The notes below the pieces were generated by a model that was given only the letters and a program-made list of their open reading frames with translations, was not told the DNA's origin and made no database searches. Shown here in pieces: positions 1 through 8,204 of a stretch of DNA of 64,000 bases (the first letter of the stretch is position 1; the number at the start of each line of letters is the position of its first letter). The stretch is taken from positions 5,008,001 to 5,072,000 of the forward strand of contig NZ_CP033922.1 in the NCBI RefSeq assembly GCF_003815715.1. Direction: 5' to 3'. The stretch comes from Chryseobacterium sp. G0162 (GTDB lineage: Bacteria; Bacteroidota; Bacteroidia; Flavobacteriales; Weeksellaceae). Both the position numbers and the translations under genes were made by a program.

Positions 1-265
1 TATGGCTTCTTTGGTTATAATTATTATCCTCGTCGTCATAATCTTCATCATAGTCATCGTCGTAATCTTCATCATAGTCTTCATCATAATCGTCATTGTC
101 TTCATCAAAGTAATTTTCATACTCTGAGAAATCATCGTCATAATCTTCATCTCTCGATGCATCGTTAAAACCATGATCATATCCTAATTGATAGACTTCT
201 TCAAGGTTTTCTGGAGAATGTGATTGTCCTCTTGAGCTACGATTTCTTGAATTTCTAGTGTTCAT
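1..265 (-). CDS. Acidic Asp/Glu/Tyr repeat protein, partial
   Basis: This is the N-terminal part of a gene that starts at 265 and leaves the window at base 1 without a stop. The 88 visible codons begin MNTRNSRNRSSRGQ, a basic Ser/Arg/Asn stretch. A short segment follows (PENLEEVYQLGYDHGFNDAS), and then from about residue 40 a strongly acidic run made of D, E and Y in DEDY/DDDY-like units. No signal peptide or membrane segment is visible, so it is probably cytoplasmic and disordered. The DNA repeats along with the protein, with recurring tcatcatagtc-like units at about 40-130. I do not recognise the family and assign no function. The C-terminus is unseen. Confidence 0.7.
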   Translation of the reverse strand, partial: MNTRNSRNRSSRGQSHSPENLEEVYQLGYDHGFNDASRDEDYDDDFSEYENYFDEDNDDYDEDYDEDYDDDYDEDYDDEDNNYNQRSH

Positions 266-480
266 AACTGAATTTTTTATATTAATATTTAGTGATGCGT
301 TACAGCCCGTGACTAGTATGAGACGGCAACGAATTGGAGTCGGTAATTTCAATTTGAATATAAAAAGCCAAATTGCTTTTTTATTTTGTAAAGGACTTAA
401 GGAATTGTACTGTAAATTGGTAGATCAAATATACAACTGAATAATTCCCATTTTTATGACCTTAGTCATGTTTGAAGATA

Positions 481-836
481 TTAATATAAAACTTTTCTAT
501 ATTTAAAGATAATATCTCCTTTCTGTTCCATTTTTTTAGGTATGGATTATTGTTTCTACACACAATCCCGTAACATTTTAGATAATCCATAAGCCCTTTT
601 AAGCGCAACATTGGATTTTGAGACGATATATTTTACCTGATCCAAAAAAGAAGCAGATCTCCAAAACTTTAGTTCTTTCCTAAGATTTTGTGAACGAATA
701 CTTCTCCCTCTTCATGGTAATTGTTGAGTTTTATCTTTCCTTTAAAAATTTGAAAATAATATTGTGCATGATTTCCTGTTTTTCAGGTTTTGGCTTCTGT
801 ATCAAATGAGTACAGAAGCTCTTCATTAATATTCAT
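481..836 (-). pseudogene. Decayed Crp/Fnr-family regulator
   Basis: Reverse-strand remnant of a paralogue of the intact Crp/Fnr gene just upstream at 911-1507. In shifting frames it reads MNINEELL, NHAQYYFQIFKGKIKLNNYHEEGEVF (intact copy: TPNYYYQIITGEVKLNNYNEEGKEF), SSQNPMLRLKGLMDYLK (intact: SSQNPTIRLKGLMDYLK), TGLCVETIIHT (intact: TGLCVETAIRT) and finally KYRKVLY before the stop at 481. There are in-frame stops, frameshifts, a loss of about 55 codons in the cyclic-nucleotide-binding fold, and a second loss just before the DNA-binding helix. At 356 bp against 597 bp for the intact gene it cannot make a regulator. It most likely arose by tandem duplication. Confidence 0.85.
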
Positions 837-910
837 ACAGCTTATTCCCTTTATATCTATATAGATTTTAATAGAAAAAAACAGTAAAATTTAGTATTGG
901 AAAGTGTTTC

Positions 911-1507
911 TTAATATAAGATTTTACGATTTTCAATTTTCAGGATCTTATCTCTTTCCATGTGTTTGATCGTTCTTATAGCCGTCTCTACACAAAGGCC
1001 TGTAAGGCTTGCCATCTGTTGCCTCGTTAATGGGATCATAAAAGAATAAGGACTTTCATCATCCTGAAAACTCTTAAGGTAATCCATCAGTCCTTTCAAT
1101 CTGATAGTTGGATTTTGTGAGGAAATATTGAGCATCATAACGAATTTATAATAAATACGTTGTGATAAAAAACGGGTAACTTCCATACATAACTTGGGAG
1201 AAGTACTTAATAAATTGAAAAATGCAGATTTATCAAGCCGTAAAACACTACATTCAGTTATGGCTTCTGCATTCATAGGATAAGGCTTATTGATAAATAG
1301 AATAGATTCTCCGCAACTCTGCCCATCTGATAAAAAATTTTGTATAAATTCCTTCCCTTCTTCATTGTAATTATTCAGCTTTACTTCGCCTGTAATGATC
1401 TGATAATAATAGTTAGGGGTATCTCCTTCACAGAAGATATTTTCCGTGGGTTTATAGTCTCTTACTTCGGCTCCCGCTGATTGTAAAATATTTTCGTTAA
1501 TAACCAT
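911..1507 (-). CDS. Crp/Fnr family transcriptional regulator
   Basis: A 198-residue protein of normal length for the family. The cyclic-nucleotide-binding-like beta roll covers about residues 20-115 (NIFCEGDTPNYYYQII...GEVKLNNYNEEG). A winged helix-turn-helix follows at about 150-198, with the recognition region TRQQMASLTGLCVETAIRTI. It has no Fnr-type N-terminal cysteine cluster, so no Fe-S oxygen sensor is apparent, and the effector cannot be named. It stands alone, with a decayed paralogue immediately downstream on the same strand. In Bacteroidota such proteins often govern stress or redox responses, but the target here is unknown. Confidence 0.9.
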   Translation of the reverse strand: MVINENILQSAGAEVRDYKPTENIFCEGDTPNYYYQIITGEVKLNNYNEEGKEFIQNFLSDGQSCGESILFINKPYPMNAEAITECSVLRLDKSAFFNLLSTSPKLCMEVTRFLSQRIYYKFVMMLNISSQNPTIRLKGLMDYLKSFQDDESPYSFMIPLTRQQMASLTGLCVETAIRTIKHMERDKILKIENRKILY

Positions 1508-1747
1508 AATAGCTTTTTTAATGTTGTTTTCTTCTTCTCGTCTTAGTAAAATATCATTGGGAATCCTTAAGTATATGCAAATATTGAGCCTTGATTATTA
1601 AAAAATACGTTAATTTAAGTTAAAAACATTATTTAATTTATCATCAAAATACTTTATTGTTTAACGATTTTCACTTATTCATATTTATTATTAATTTATT
1701 TTTTAAAAGCGAAAAAGAATGTTTTCTATAAAAATTATAAAGACAAT

Positions 1748-1782
1748 AAAACCCGTTTTCATAAAATAGAAAACGGGTTTTT
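1748..1782 (-). terminator. Intrinsic terminator after small lipoprotein gene
   Basis: A near-perfect hairpin with arms AAAACCCGTTTTC and GAAAACGGGTTTT, 18 bases beyond the stop of the reverse-strand lipoprotein gene. On the reverse strand it is followed by a T-rich run. Confidence 0.75.
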
Positions 1783-1800
1783 AAATCTATGTAGTGAGTT

Positions 1801-2034
1801 TTATTTTTTTACAGTTTTTTTCTTTGTCGCCTTCACAGTATCTTTTAATGTTTGATGGGAGACGCTGTCTGCAGTATGCATTGAGTCTGATGGAACCGGT
1901 ACGGGCATAGGTTGAGCAGAAGCATTGGTATCTGCTTTTATGGTGTCTGCGATAAGAGGGCTCTCAGTATGGGGCTTTTTTTTGCAGCTCACTACGACAA
2001 GGCCTGTAATGATGAATAATAAGGTGAATTTCAT
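1801..2034 (-). CDS. Small lipoprotein, 77 aa
   Basis: The open frame could begin at 2064, but the start at 2034 is preferred because it gives a clean lipoprotein signal, MKFTLLFIITGLVVVSC, with the lipobox VVSC at residues 14-17 followed by KKK. The mature part is short and probably disordered. It is rich in Ser, Thr, Pro, Ala and Asp (QPMPVPVPSDS) and ends in a basic tail (KATKKKTVKK). The mature end is predicted to sit on the envelope. No family was recognised. The gene stands alone with its own terminator. Confidence 0.7.
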   Translation of the reverse strand: MKFTLLFIITGLVVVSCKKKPHTESPLIADTIKADTNASAQPMPVPVPSDSMHTADSVSHQTLKDTVKATKKKTVKK

Positions 2035-2122
2035 AATAATATATTTTGTAGTATGGTTTACCAAAAGTAGACTATTATGAAACCGTTTGTTTATGACTTA
2101 AGTCATAATGCTTTATTTTTGA

Positions 2123-3007
2123 TTATTTCGCAAATTTCTTGGTTCCGGCAACGCAGAGAATAACTCCAACAGTAATGCCCAGCATTCCTATACTTACCTG
2201 CTCATGAAGCAAATATGCCGCTAAAGCAAGTCCAAAAAACGGCTGTAATAGCTGAAGCTGCCCTACTGTGGTAATTCCACCCTGTGCCAGTCCTTTATAC
2301 CAGAATATAAACCCAATAAACATACTGAAAAGAGAAATATAACCTAAGCCAAACCACCCTCTAAAGCTTATGGATGCTACATTGGATGGAAAATAAATAA
2401 AAAATAAAGGAAGCATAACAGGCAGAGATAAAACAAGTGCCCATGAAATAACCTGCCATCCTCCTAATGTTTTAGAAAGCTTAGCACCTTCTGCATACCC
2501 CATTCCACATAGAATAATGGCAAGAAGCATCAGAATATCGCCGATCGGAGAAGCTGAAATTCCCTGCGAAAACGCATAGCCAATTACTAAAAGACTTCCG
2601 ATTACAGAAAAAATCCAGAATACAGGATGTGGCTTTTCTCCACCACGAAAAACCCCAAAAATAGCAGTAGCTAATGGGAGCATTCCCAAAAACACAATAG
2701 AATGCGCAGAGGTAAGATATTGCAATGCCAATGAGGAAAGCAATGGAAATCCTATCACACAGCCTATAGCCACAAGGGCTAGAGGAAATAACTGATTTTT
2801 TGCAGGTCGTTTTTCTTTATAGATCAACAATACTGAAAGGGCCAGTACTCCGGCAATTACTGCACGTGCAATTGTTGCGAATATAGGATTCATTTCCATG
2901 ACTGCAAGCTTAGTAGCTGGCATAGAACCACTAAAAAGCAATACCCCTATAAAACCATTGATCCAACCGCTTACAGCTTGGTCTTTTGAAATTGTATCTG
3001 TCATCAT
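2123..3007 (-). CDS. EamA/DMT family transporter
   Basis: A 294-residue, strongly hydrophobic protein with two similar halves and about ten predicted membrane helices, as usual for EamA (drug/metabolite) exporters. Typical features are FSGSMPATKLAVMEMNP in helix 1, ARAVIAGVLALSVLL, and the second-half repeat ending GQLQLLQPFFGLALAAYLLHE. The family exports amino acids, metabolites or toxic compounds, but the substrate cannot be read from sequence. It is transcribed divergently from a MocR-type regulator with 96 bp between them, a layout that usually means the regulator controls the exporter. The start could be either of the two adjacent Met codons. Confidence 0.9.
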   Translation of the reverse strand: MMTDTISKDQAVSGWINGFIGVLLFSGSMPATKLAVMEMNPIFATIARAVIAGVLALSVLLIYKEKRPAKNQLFPLALVAIGCVIGFPLLSSLALQYLTSAHSIVFLGMLPLATAIFGVFRGGEKPHPVFWIFSVIGSLLVIGYAFSQGISASPIGDILMLLAIILCGMGYAEGAKLSKTLGGWQVISWALVLSLPVMLPLFFIYFPSNVASISFRGWFGLGYISLFSMFIGFIFWYKGLAQGGITTVGQLQLLQPFFGLALAAYLLHEQVSIGMLGITVGVILCVAGTKKFAK

Positions 3008-3075
3008 TTTGATAAGCTTTAATTATTTAGGTCAAAATTAAAAAGGATAATTCGACAAACACAGTATCAGTTTTG

Positions 3076-3083
3076 TATATTTG
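3076..3083 (+). promoter_or_regulatory. -7 element of the MocR gene
   Basis: TATATTTG matches the Bacteroidota -7 consensus TANNTTTG and lies 20 bases before the regulator's ATG, inside the 96-bp divergent region. No convincing -33 element was seen. Confidence 0.5.
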
Positions 3084-3103
3084 CATGAGCACAGTTAAAA
3101 AAT

Positions 3104-4525
3104 ATGAGTAAAGAATTCTTATACACAGAAATTGCAGACGGTATTGCCTATCAGATTCGAAATGGAGTACTAAAAGCAGGAGATAAACTTCCTTCTGTAC
3201 GAATGCTATGCAATGAACATAAGGTAAGTATGAACACCGCAAAACGTGTTTTCCTTGAACTTGAATCTCAATCCCTCGTAGAATCGAAACCACAATCCGG
3301 ATATTTTGTAAGCCAATTATTATCTGTAAAGCTTCCATTGCCAGCAGTAAGCCGTCCTTCTTTGATTGCCAATAATGACGAACCTGATGAATTGATCAGT
3401 AAGGTTTATGAAAATATGGGCAAAAAAGACATTACCTTCTTTTCTATTGGAATTCCTTCCGGAGATCTTCTTCCCCAGGCCAAACTGAAAAAAGAGATTG
3501 TACATGCCATAAGAGAATTAAAAGAAGGTGGAACAGAATATGAAGAACTGCAGGGAAATCTGAAACTCAGAAGAATGATTGCTGTACGCTCATTACAATG
3601 GAGCGGAAATCTTAATGAAAATGACTTGGTAACTACAAATGGCGGGATGAATGCTTTATCCTTCTGTTTAATGGCTCTGGGAAAGCCAGGTGATACCATT
3701 GCTATTGAAAGTCCGTGTTATCCGGGAATTTTACAATTGGCAAATGGATTAGGATTAAAAGTACTTGAACTTCCTACTCATCCTACTACAGGGATAGAAA
3801 TTGATGCTCTAAAGAAATTAATTCCAAAAATTGATTTGTGTCTTTTAATTCCCAATTTTAATTCTCCCTTGGGAAGTTGTATGCCTGACGGAAATAAGAA
3901 AGAGATTGTAAAAATTCTGTCAGAAAATAATATTCCATTAATTGAGGATGATGTGTATGGAGATCTATATTTTGGCTCCAGCCGTCCGAAATGCTGTAAA
4001 TCTTTTGATAAGGATGGAAATGTACTGTATTGCAGCTCCATTTCAAAAACATTGGCTCCAGGATACCGTGTAGGTTGGATTGCTCCTGGAAAATATAAAG
4101 ATAAAATATTAAAACTTAAGCTTTTACATTCTACCTCCTCCATTTCGATTGTGAATGAAGCGGTAGCCAATTTCATGAAATCCGGAAGGTACGAAAAGCA
4201 TCTTCAGCAGCTTAGAAAAACGTTACAGAGTAATTATCAGAATTATGTACAAACCATCGCTGAATATTTTCCCGAAGGCACCAAAACCAGCCGTCCACAG
4301 GGAGGATTATCTTTATGGGTAGAATTTGATAAGAAAATCCGAACCACAGAACTTTATGATCTTGCCATCAAACAGAATATCAGTATTGCACCCGGAAGAA
4401 TGTTTACTTTCCAGGAGCAATTTGAAAATTGTTTAAGACTTTGTATCGGGCTTCCATGGTCAGAAGATACGCAGGCAAAACTAAAACAGGTCGGACAACT
4501 GGCCAAAAGGATTTATTTAAGATAA
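3104..4525 (+). CDS. MocR-type regulator: GntR HTH fused to aminotransferase fold
   Basis: 473 residues, the usual MocR length. Residues 1-70 form a GntR winged helix-turn-helix (GVLKAGDKLPSVRMLCNEH, then MNTAKRVFLELESQ). A fold-type-I aminotransferase domain follows from about 95 to the end. The PLP-binding lysine is K315 in SSISKTLAPGYRVGW, and other cofactor contacts are visible in NFNSPLG and IEDDVYGDL. Members of this family bind PLP and act as transcription factors, for example PdxR, TauR and GabR, rather than as working transaminases. Divergence from the EamA transporter suggests that gene as a target. Its effector is unknown. Confidence 0.92.
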   Translation: MSKEFLYTEIADGIAYQIRNGVLKAGDKLPSVRMLCNEHKVSMNTAKRVFLELESQSLVESKPQSGYFVSQLLSVKLPLPAVSRPSLIANNDEPDELISKVYENMGKKDITFFSIGIPSGDLLPQAKLKKEIVHAIRELKEGGTEYEELQGNLKLRRMIAVRSLQWSGNLNENDLVTTNGGMNALSFCLMALGKPGDTIAIESPCYPGILQLANGLGLKVLELPTHPTTGIEIDALKKLIPKIDLCLLIPNFNSPLGSCMPDGNKKEIVKILSENNIPLIEDDVYGDLYFGSSRPKCCKSFDKDGNVLYCSSISKTLAPGYRVGWIAPGKYKDKILKLKLLHSTSSISIVNEAVANFMKSGRYEKHLQQLRKTLQSNYQNYVQTIAEYFPEGTKTSRPQGGLSLWVEFDKKIRTTELYDLAIKQNISIAPGRMFTFQEQFENCLRLCIGLPWSEDTQAKLKQVGQLAKRIYLR

Positions 4526-4655
4526 GAAACACAGAAATTGAAGTTTTAAGAATATCTTAAGTCAGTCTTATTGACATTGCAATGATGAAGAATAATTTAA
4601 CAATGCAGTTAAAGTTATTTTGTTCTCAATAGAACTTCCTGCCTCCAGCCTTTTT

Positions 4656-5252
4656 TTATTTATTGTCAGGTACGAAATTCTTTCTTGCCAGTTCTTTCCT
4701 TACACGGCTTAAGCTTTCAGGAGTAATACCAAGATAAGAAGCAATCATCCATTGAGGAACTCTAAGAAGCAGATCCGGGTACATTTTAATAAACTTCATA
4801 TACCTTTCCTCTGCAGTCTCTCCCAGCAAGGAATTAATCCTATTCTGAAGACTTCTGATATGTTTCTGAAGCAGAAAATCACTACGTTCAATGCTGTTAG
4901 GGAATTGTTCTACCAGTTTATTGAAGAAATCAGGATGTAAAAACAAAACTTCCGAATCTTCTACCGCTTCTATATAGTAATTGGATTTTTCATTAAAATA
5001 AAGACTGCTTCGGTCAGAAATCAGCCAGCTTTCAGGAGCAAACTGTATAATATGCTCCTTTCCATTCTTATCAATGGAGTACATTTTCAAAAGACCTTTT
5101 TCTACAAAGAATATATGCCTGCATATTTCGCCGTACTGAAGAAGAAATTGATTTTTAGGAATCTTTTTTACTTCATAATGCAGGCTGCAGGTATTCACAC
5201 TTTGAAGGGGAACGTTTAAAACTTTGGCTAAATAATTATTAATATTCTTCAT
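4656..5252 (-). CDS. Crp/Fnr family regulator in bacillithiol operon
   Basis: A 198-residue regulator. An N-terminal cyclic-nucleotide-binding fold (about 25-120, FLLQYGEICRHIFFVEKGLLKMY) is followed by a C-terminal winged helix (QWMIASYLGITPESLSRVRKEL, about 165-190). It is the last gene of a four-gene reverse-strand operon. Its ATG overlaps the stop of the preceding ytxJ gene by one base (TAATG), which points to coupled translation. The ligand is unknown. Cysteines are few and there is no Fe-S motif. The bacillithiol-type neighbours suggest a thiol or electrophile stress role, which is inference. Confidence 0.9.
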   Translation of the reverse strand: MKNINNYLAKVLNVPLQSVNTCSLHYEVKKIPKNQFLLQYGEICRHIFFVEKGLLKMYSIDKNGKEHIIQFAPESWLISDRSSLYFNEKSNYYIEAVEDSEVLFLHPDFFNKLVEQFPNSIERSDFLLQKHIRSLQNRINSLLGETAEERYMKFIKMYPDLLLRVPQWMIASYLGITPESLSRVRKELARKNFVPDNK

Positions 5253-5629
5253 TATATGATTTGGCTTAAAGAAATGTCCTGGTGCGAAGCGCTGTTAACG
5301 GGCTTTCCGTTTTCGATAACAATCAGCTGCGGACTTTCATGTCTTATCCCAAAATCCTCAGCAATTTTATTTGAAAGAGGGCGGTAAGCCAATAGATCAA
5401 GGTAATATACTTCTATCTTATCTTCTGAATTTTCAATCTCCTTTTCAAAGTTTCTCAATACAGTCTTGCTGATAAAACAGCTAGTTGAATGTTTAAATAT
5501 AGCTATTTTATGCTGATAAGAACTCTCAATGGCTTTTGTCAGGTCTTCTTCAGACGTTATATTCTTCCAGAAAGATTTTTGATCAGAGGGTTGATTATTT
5601 CCACCGAATATTTTATCAAAAAAACTCAT
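5252..5629 (-). CDS. ytxJ: Bacilliredoxin-like protein YtxJ
   Basis: A 125-residue thioredoxin-fold protein of the YtxJ (BrxC) family of monothiol bacilliredoxins, recognised from IAIFKHSTSCFISKTVLRNFE with the single active-site cysteine at C51, and from the cis-Pro region IRHESPQLIVI. Family members are thought to remove bacillithiol from mixed disulfides on cytoplasmic proteins. It overlaps the upstream DUF1569 gene by four bases (ATGA) and the downstream regulator by one. A BstA-like bacillithiol transferase in the same operon supports the assignment. The N-terminal 20 residues (SFFDKIFGG) are typical of the family. Confidence 0.85.
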   Translation of the reverse strand: MSFFDKIFGGNNQPSDQKSFWKNITSEEDLTKAIESSYQHKIAIFKHSTSCFISKTVLRNFEKEIENSEDKIEVYYLDLLAYRPLSNKIAEDFGIRHESPQLIVIENGKPVNSASHQDISLSQII

Positions 5630-6087
5630 ACATTAAATTGTTTTAAGTGATGATCAAGATGTTTATATTCTAAAAATTCCCAGTCTTTTTCAGTCATGTT
5701 ACCGAATAATCTGTGGCTGTCCGGAAGTTTTTTGTTTTCACAGGCTTCCCGGAATTCTTCCAGCGTCTTCAGCAGATTGGTTTTTGATTCATCAAAATCA
5801 CACTCAAAATTAACGATTAGTTTTTGAAAAGTAGGCATGTTTCTGGGAATTCCGTTATTGAAAACATACATTTCTATTTTTGTAACGATTCCTATTGTCT
5901 CAAACAGAAGATTAATGCGTGGAAGTTCAATTTTCTTCAGAGCCACCTGAAGAACTAGATCACAGTGCATTAGCATTTGACAAACATCCATTTTCCCCCA
6001 TTTTCTTTGGCTGTCTGTAGATAATCTGGAAATTCTGTCTGTAATTTCCTTAAAGTATATGGGATGAGCTAAATATTTTTTTACCAA
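5626..6087 (-). CDS. DUF1569 domain protein (DinB-like fold)
   Basis: 153 residues, close to the full DUF1569 length. Recognisable parts are WGKMDVCQMLMHCDLVL near residues 31-47, the internal segment GIPRNMPTFQKLIVNFE, and the C-terminal signature EYKHLDHHLKQF. The histidines H41 and those of HLDHH would be the metal ligands expected in a DinB/YfiT-type four-helix bundle. The family has no established reaction. It overlaps the upstream bstA-like gene by seven bases and ytxJ by four, so it is translated as part of the bacillithiol-type operon. A thiol-transferase-related role is a guess from context. Confidence 0.8.
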   Translation of the reverse strand: MVKKYLAHPIYFKEITDRISRLSTDSQRKWGKMDVCQMLMHCDLVLQVALKKIELPRINLLFETIGIVTKIEMYVFNNGIPRNMPTFQKLIVNFECDFDESKTNLLKTLEEFREACENKKLPDSHRLFGNMTEKDWEFLEYKHLDHHLKQFNV

Positions 6088-6617
6088 CCTTTTTCTTTCT
6101 TCAGATTTTCAATATGGGCGAAATGATGGTCACAATGCCAGACATATAATGCAAGATTATCCCTTAAATTGTAATTTCTGTTGTGTTCAGGATGATGAAA
6201 AGTTCTTTCAAACTGTTTATTGGTAAGACTTTTAAGAAGCACAGTCCATCGTTGGTGCGTTCCCTTTATCATTCTCATAGCCGGTTTTATGGGCATCTCA
6301 ATACTATCCTGAAGTTCAGCCCACTTGGCTTCATCATAAGGTTTAATCGTTGGGTTATCTTCAGTAAGAGCTAGCTTAAAGCGGATAAAGCTGTTCGTAT
6401 GGCTGTCAGCAATATGATTAACAAGCTGTCTTACGGTCCATCCCCCTTCTCTGTAAGGCGTATCAAGTTGTTCATCTGTAAAATGTTCAATGAGATTCTT
6501 AAGTTTTCCGGGAAAGTCTTTAATTGCTTTAATATAAATATCTAAAGTGGTATCACAGATATTTTCAGGGGCTTCAAACTGTCCTATAGGAAATTTTTTG
6601 TTTGAGAGATCACTCAT
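6081..6617 (-). CDS. bstA: BstA/YfiT-type bacillithiol S-transferase
   Basis: 178 residues matching the YfiT/BstA family over its whole length. It has the N-terminal PIGQFEAPENI, the strongly conserved LDTPYREGGWTVRQLVNHIADSH, and the C-terminal YVWHCDHHFAHI. The putative metal ligands H68, H161 and H165 keep the 93- and 4-residue spacings known for YfiT. The family conjugates bacillithiol to electrophiles and some antibiotics, as FosB-independent DinB-like transferases. It is the first gene of the operon bstA-DUF1569-ytxJ-crp, all on the reverse strand with overlaps. The name rests on family recall, and the substrate is unknown. Confidence 0.82.
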   Translation of the reverse strand: MSDLSNKKFPIGQFEAPENICDTTLDIYIKAIKDFPGKLKNLIEHFTDEQLDTPYREGGWTVRQLVNHIADSHTNSFIRFKLALTEDNPTIKPYDEAKWAELQDSIEMPIKPAMRMIKGTHQRWTVLLKSLTNKQFERTFHHPEHNRNYNLRDNLALYVWHCDHHFAHIENLKKEKGW

Positions 6618-6687
6618 TGCTCAGGTTTTAATTTTTAATTAGTATCGATTGGTCTATTCCTTCAATTTAAGGCAAACCTTTATCTGA

Positions 6688-6745
6688 TTCTGTAAATTTA
6701 TTAAAATTCAAGAAATTTGAATATGAAAAAAATGTTAATTGTAAT
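6688..6745 (+). other. Possible relic of the pncA 5' end
   Basis: This stretch (gtaaatttattaaaattc, then agaaat and aatatgaaaaaa) resembles the region across the pncA start at 8170-8220 (gtaaatttatcaaaaattc, agaaat, aatatgaaaaaa). About four of five bases agree over some 45. It could be a small duplicated fragment, or chance in AT-rich DNA. There is no open frame of use downstream. Confidence 0.3.
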
Positions 6746-6765
6746 GATTATATATGAAATACAAA

Positions 6766-6797
6766 AAAGCTCCAATTATATACAATTGGAGCTTTTA
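6766..6797 (-). terminator. Terminator after DEAD-box helicase gene
   Basis: Hairpin with arms AAAAGCTCCAATT and AATTGGAGCTTTT, 15 bases past the helicase stop on the reverse strand and flanked by T/A runs on both sides, so it may work in both directions. Confidence 0.8.
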
Positions 6798-6811
6798 TTT
6801 TAATTTATATT

Positions 6812-7954
6812 TTAGTAACCATGTAAATCAATTCCCTCTGTTCTCTCTAAGGTTACTTTTTTACCCATTTTCTTTTGAATGACCCTGAAATGCTGCAATT
6901 CATCATCCGTCAAAATATTAATAGCAACACCCTTTTCATTGGCACGACCTGTTCTACCAATACGGTGAATGTAATCCAAAGGTGAGCGTGGCAGTTCATA
7001 ATTGATAACACAAGGTAAATAATCGATATGGATTCCACGACCTATTAAATCTGTAGCCACCAATATTTGTGCTCCATTGGATTTAAATTCTTCTAAATTA
7101 TTTTTTCGGGCACCCTGAGATTTCTGGCTGTGAATAGCAACCGCTTTAATTTTATTCTTTTTAAGTTTTTCCACTAAATTATCCGCAGATCTCGTGGACG
7201 AAACAAATATCAAGGCTTTTTCAACTTTCTTTTCTTTAATTAAATACCTTAAAAAAGGACCCTTGTTTTCCGGAGAAACATGATAAGCAAATTGCTCGAT
7301 ATTGTCAATTTCAACTTCTTCTTTTTTAATTTCAATAATCGTAGGGTGAATAGATAAACGTTCTTTCATTTCAGAAACTTTATCATTTAAAGTCGCTGAG
7401 AATAAAGTAGTTTGTTTCACTACAGGCATTAAAGCAAAAAGCTTATTCATTTCTTCGCCAAAGCCTAACTGAAACATCTTATCCGCTTCATCAATGACTA
7501 AATGCTGAATTTCTGAAATACTCAATGCATTATGGTCAATCAAATCCAGTAAACGTCCGGGAGTTGCGATAAGAACTTCAACCCCAAACATTCCTTTCAT
7601 CTGAGGATTGATAGAAACTCCTCCATAAACAGCCATAGTACGGATTTCACGTTTCAGATTTTCCGTAAATGCCCTGAAAACCTCATCAATCTGAATGGCT
7701 AATTCACGGGTAGGCACCAATATTAACACCTGAATATTTCGTCCTTTTTTAGCTTCTGTATTTTGTAATTTTTCTAAAATCGGCATCACAAAACAAGCTG
7801 TTTTTCCGGAACCTGTCTGTGCAATTCCCATCAGATCTTTCCCTTGTAAAATAACAGGTACGGCTTGTTCCTGGATTGGGAAAGGTTTTAAATACCCAAG
7901 TTTTTTAACGGAACGAATAATATTGTGTGATAATCCTAACGATTCAAATGACAT
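6812..7954 (-). CDS. DEAD-box RNA helicase (RhlE-like)
   Basis: A 380-residue helicase core with all major motifs in order: Q motif GYLKPFPIQEQ (20-30), Walker A AQTGSGKT (45-52), PTREL (81-85), TPGR (131-134), DEAD (155-158), SAT (186-188), and RGIHID (306-311) with HRIGRTGR (330-337) in the second RecA domain. It lacks the long basic or disordered C-terminal tail of many RhlE proteins, so it is a near-minimal core. It would act on structured RNA in ribosome assembly or cold adaptation, but the precise substrate cannot be told. It is a single-gene unit. Confidence 0.95.
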   Translation of the reverse strand: MSFESLGLSHNIIRSVKKLGYLKPFPIQEQAVPVILQGKDLMGIAQTGSGKTACFVMPILEKLQNTEAKKGRNIQVLILVPTRELAIQIDEVFRAFTENLKREIRTMAVYGGVSINPQMKGMFGVEVLIATPGRLLDLIDHNALSISEIQHLVIDEADKMFQLGFGEEMNKLFALMPVVKQTTLFSATLNDKVSEMKERLSIHPTIIEIKKEEVEIDNIEQFAYHVSPENKGPFLRYLIKEKKVEKALIFVSSTRSADNLVEKLKKNKIKAVAIHSQKSQGARKNNLEEFKSNGAQILVATDLIGRGIHIDYLPCVINYELPRSPLDYIHRIGRTGRANEKGVAINILTDDELQHFRVIQKKMGKKVTLERTEGIDLHGY

Positions 7955-8204
7955 AAAAACTATTTATTTGCTGCAAAGATACGCTAAAAGGCTGGAAGCT
8001 GGGTGATGGAAAAAGGAAGTAATGATGATATAAAAAACAATAATACTCCTTATTAAAGGAACAGTTAGTAATTGCAAAACAAAAAGTAACTTCCAGCTTC
8101 TCTCCTTTTAACTTTTTTATTGCCGATTTGTCCGATAATTTGGTTTTGGACAAATTTTTGCCAATTAGTTTTGTAAATTTATCAAAAATTCGAGAAATCA
8201 AAAT

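Noticed and set aside
258..440. 60-aa frame on the forward strand across the acidic gene start
   Set aside because: It overlaps the promoter and start of the reverse-strand acidic gene and has no family-like features. Treated as chance.
7944..8201. 85-aa reverse frame between the helicase and pncA
   Set aside because: It covers the intergenic promoter region of two divergent genes, is low in complexity (FCFAITNCSFNKEYYCF), and shows no family.
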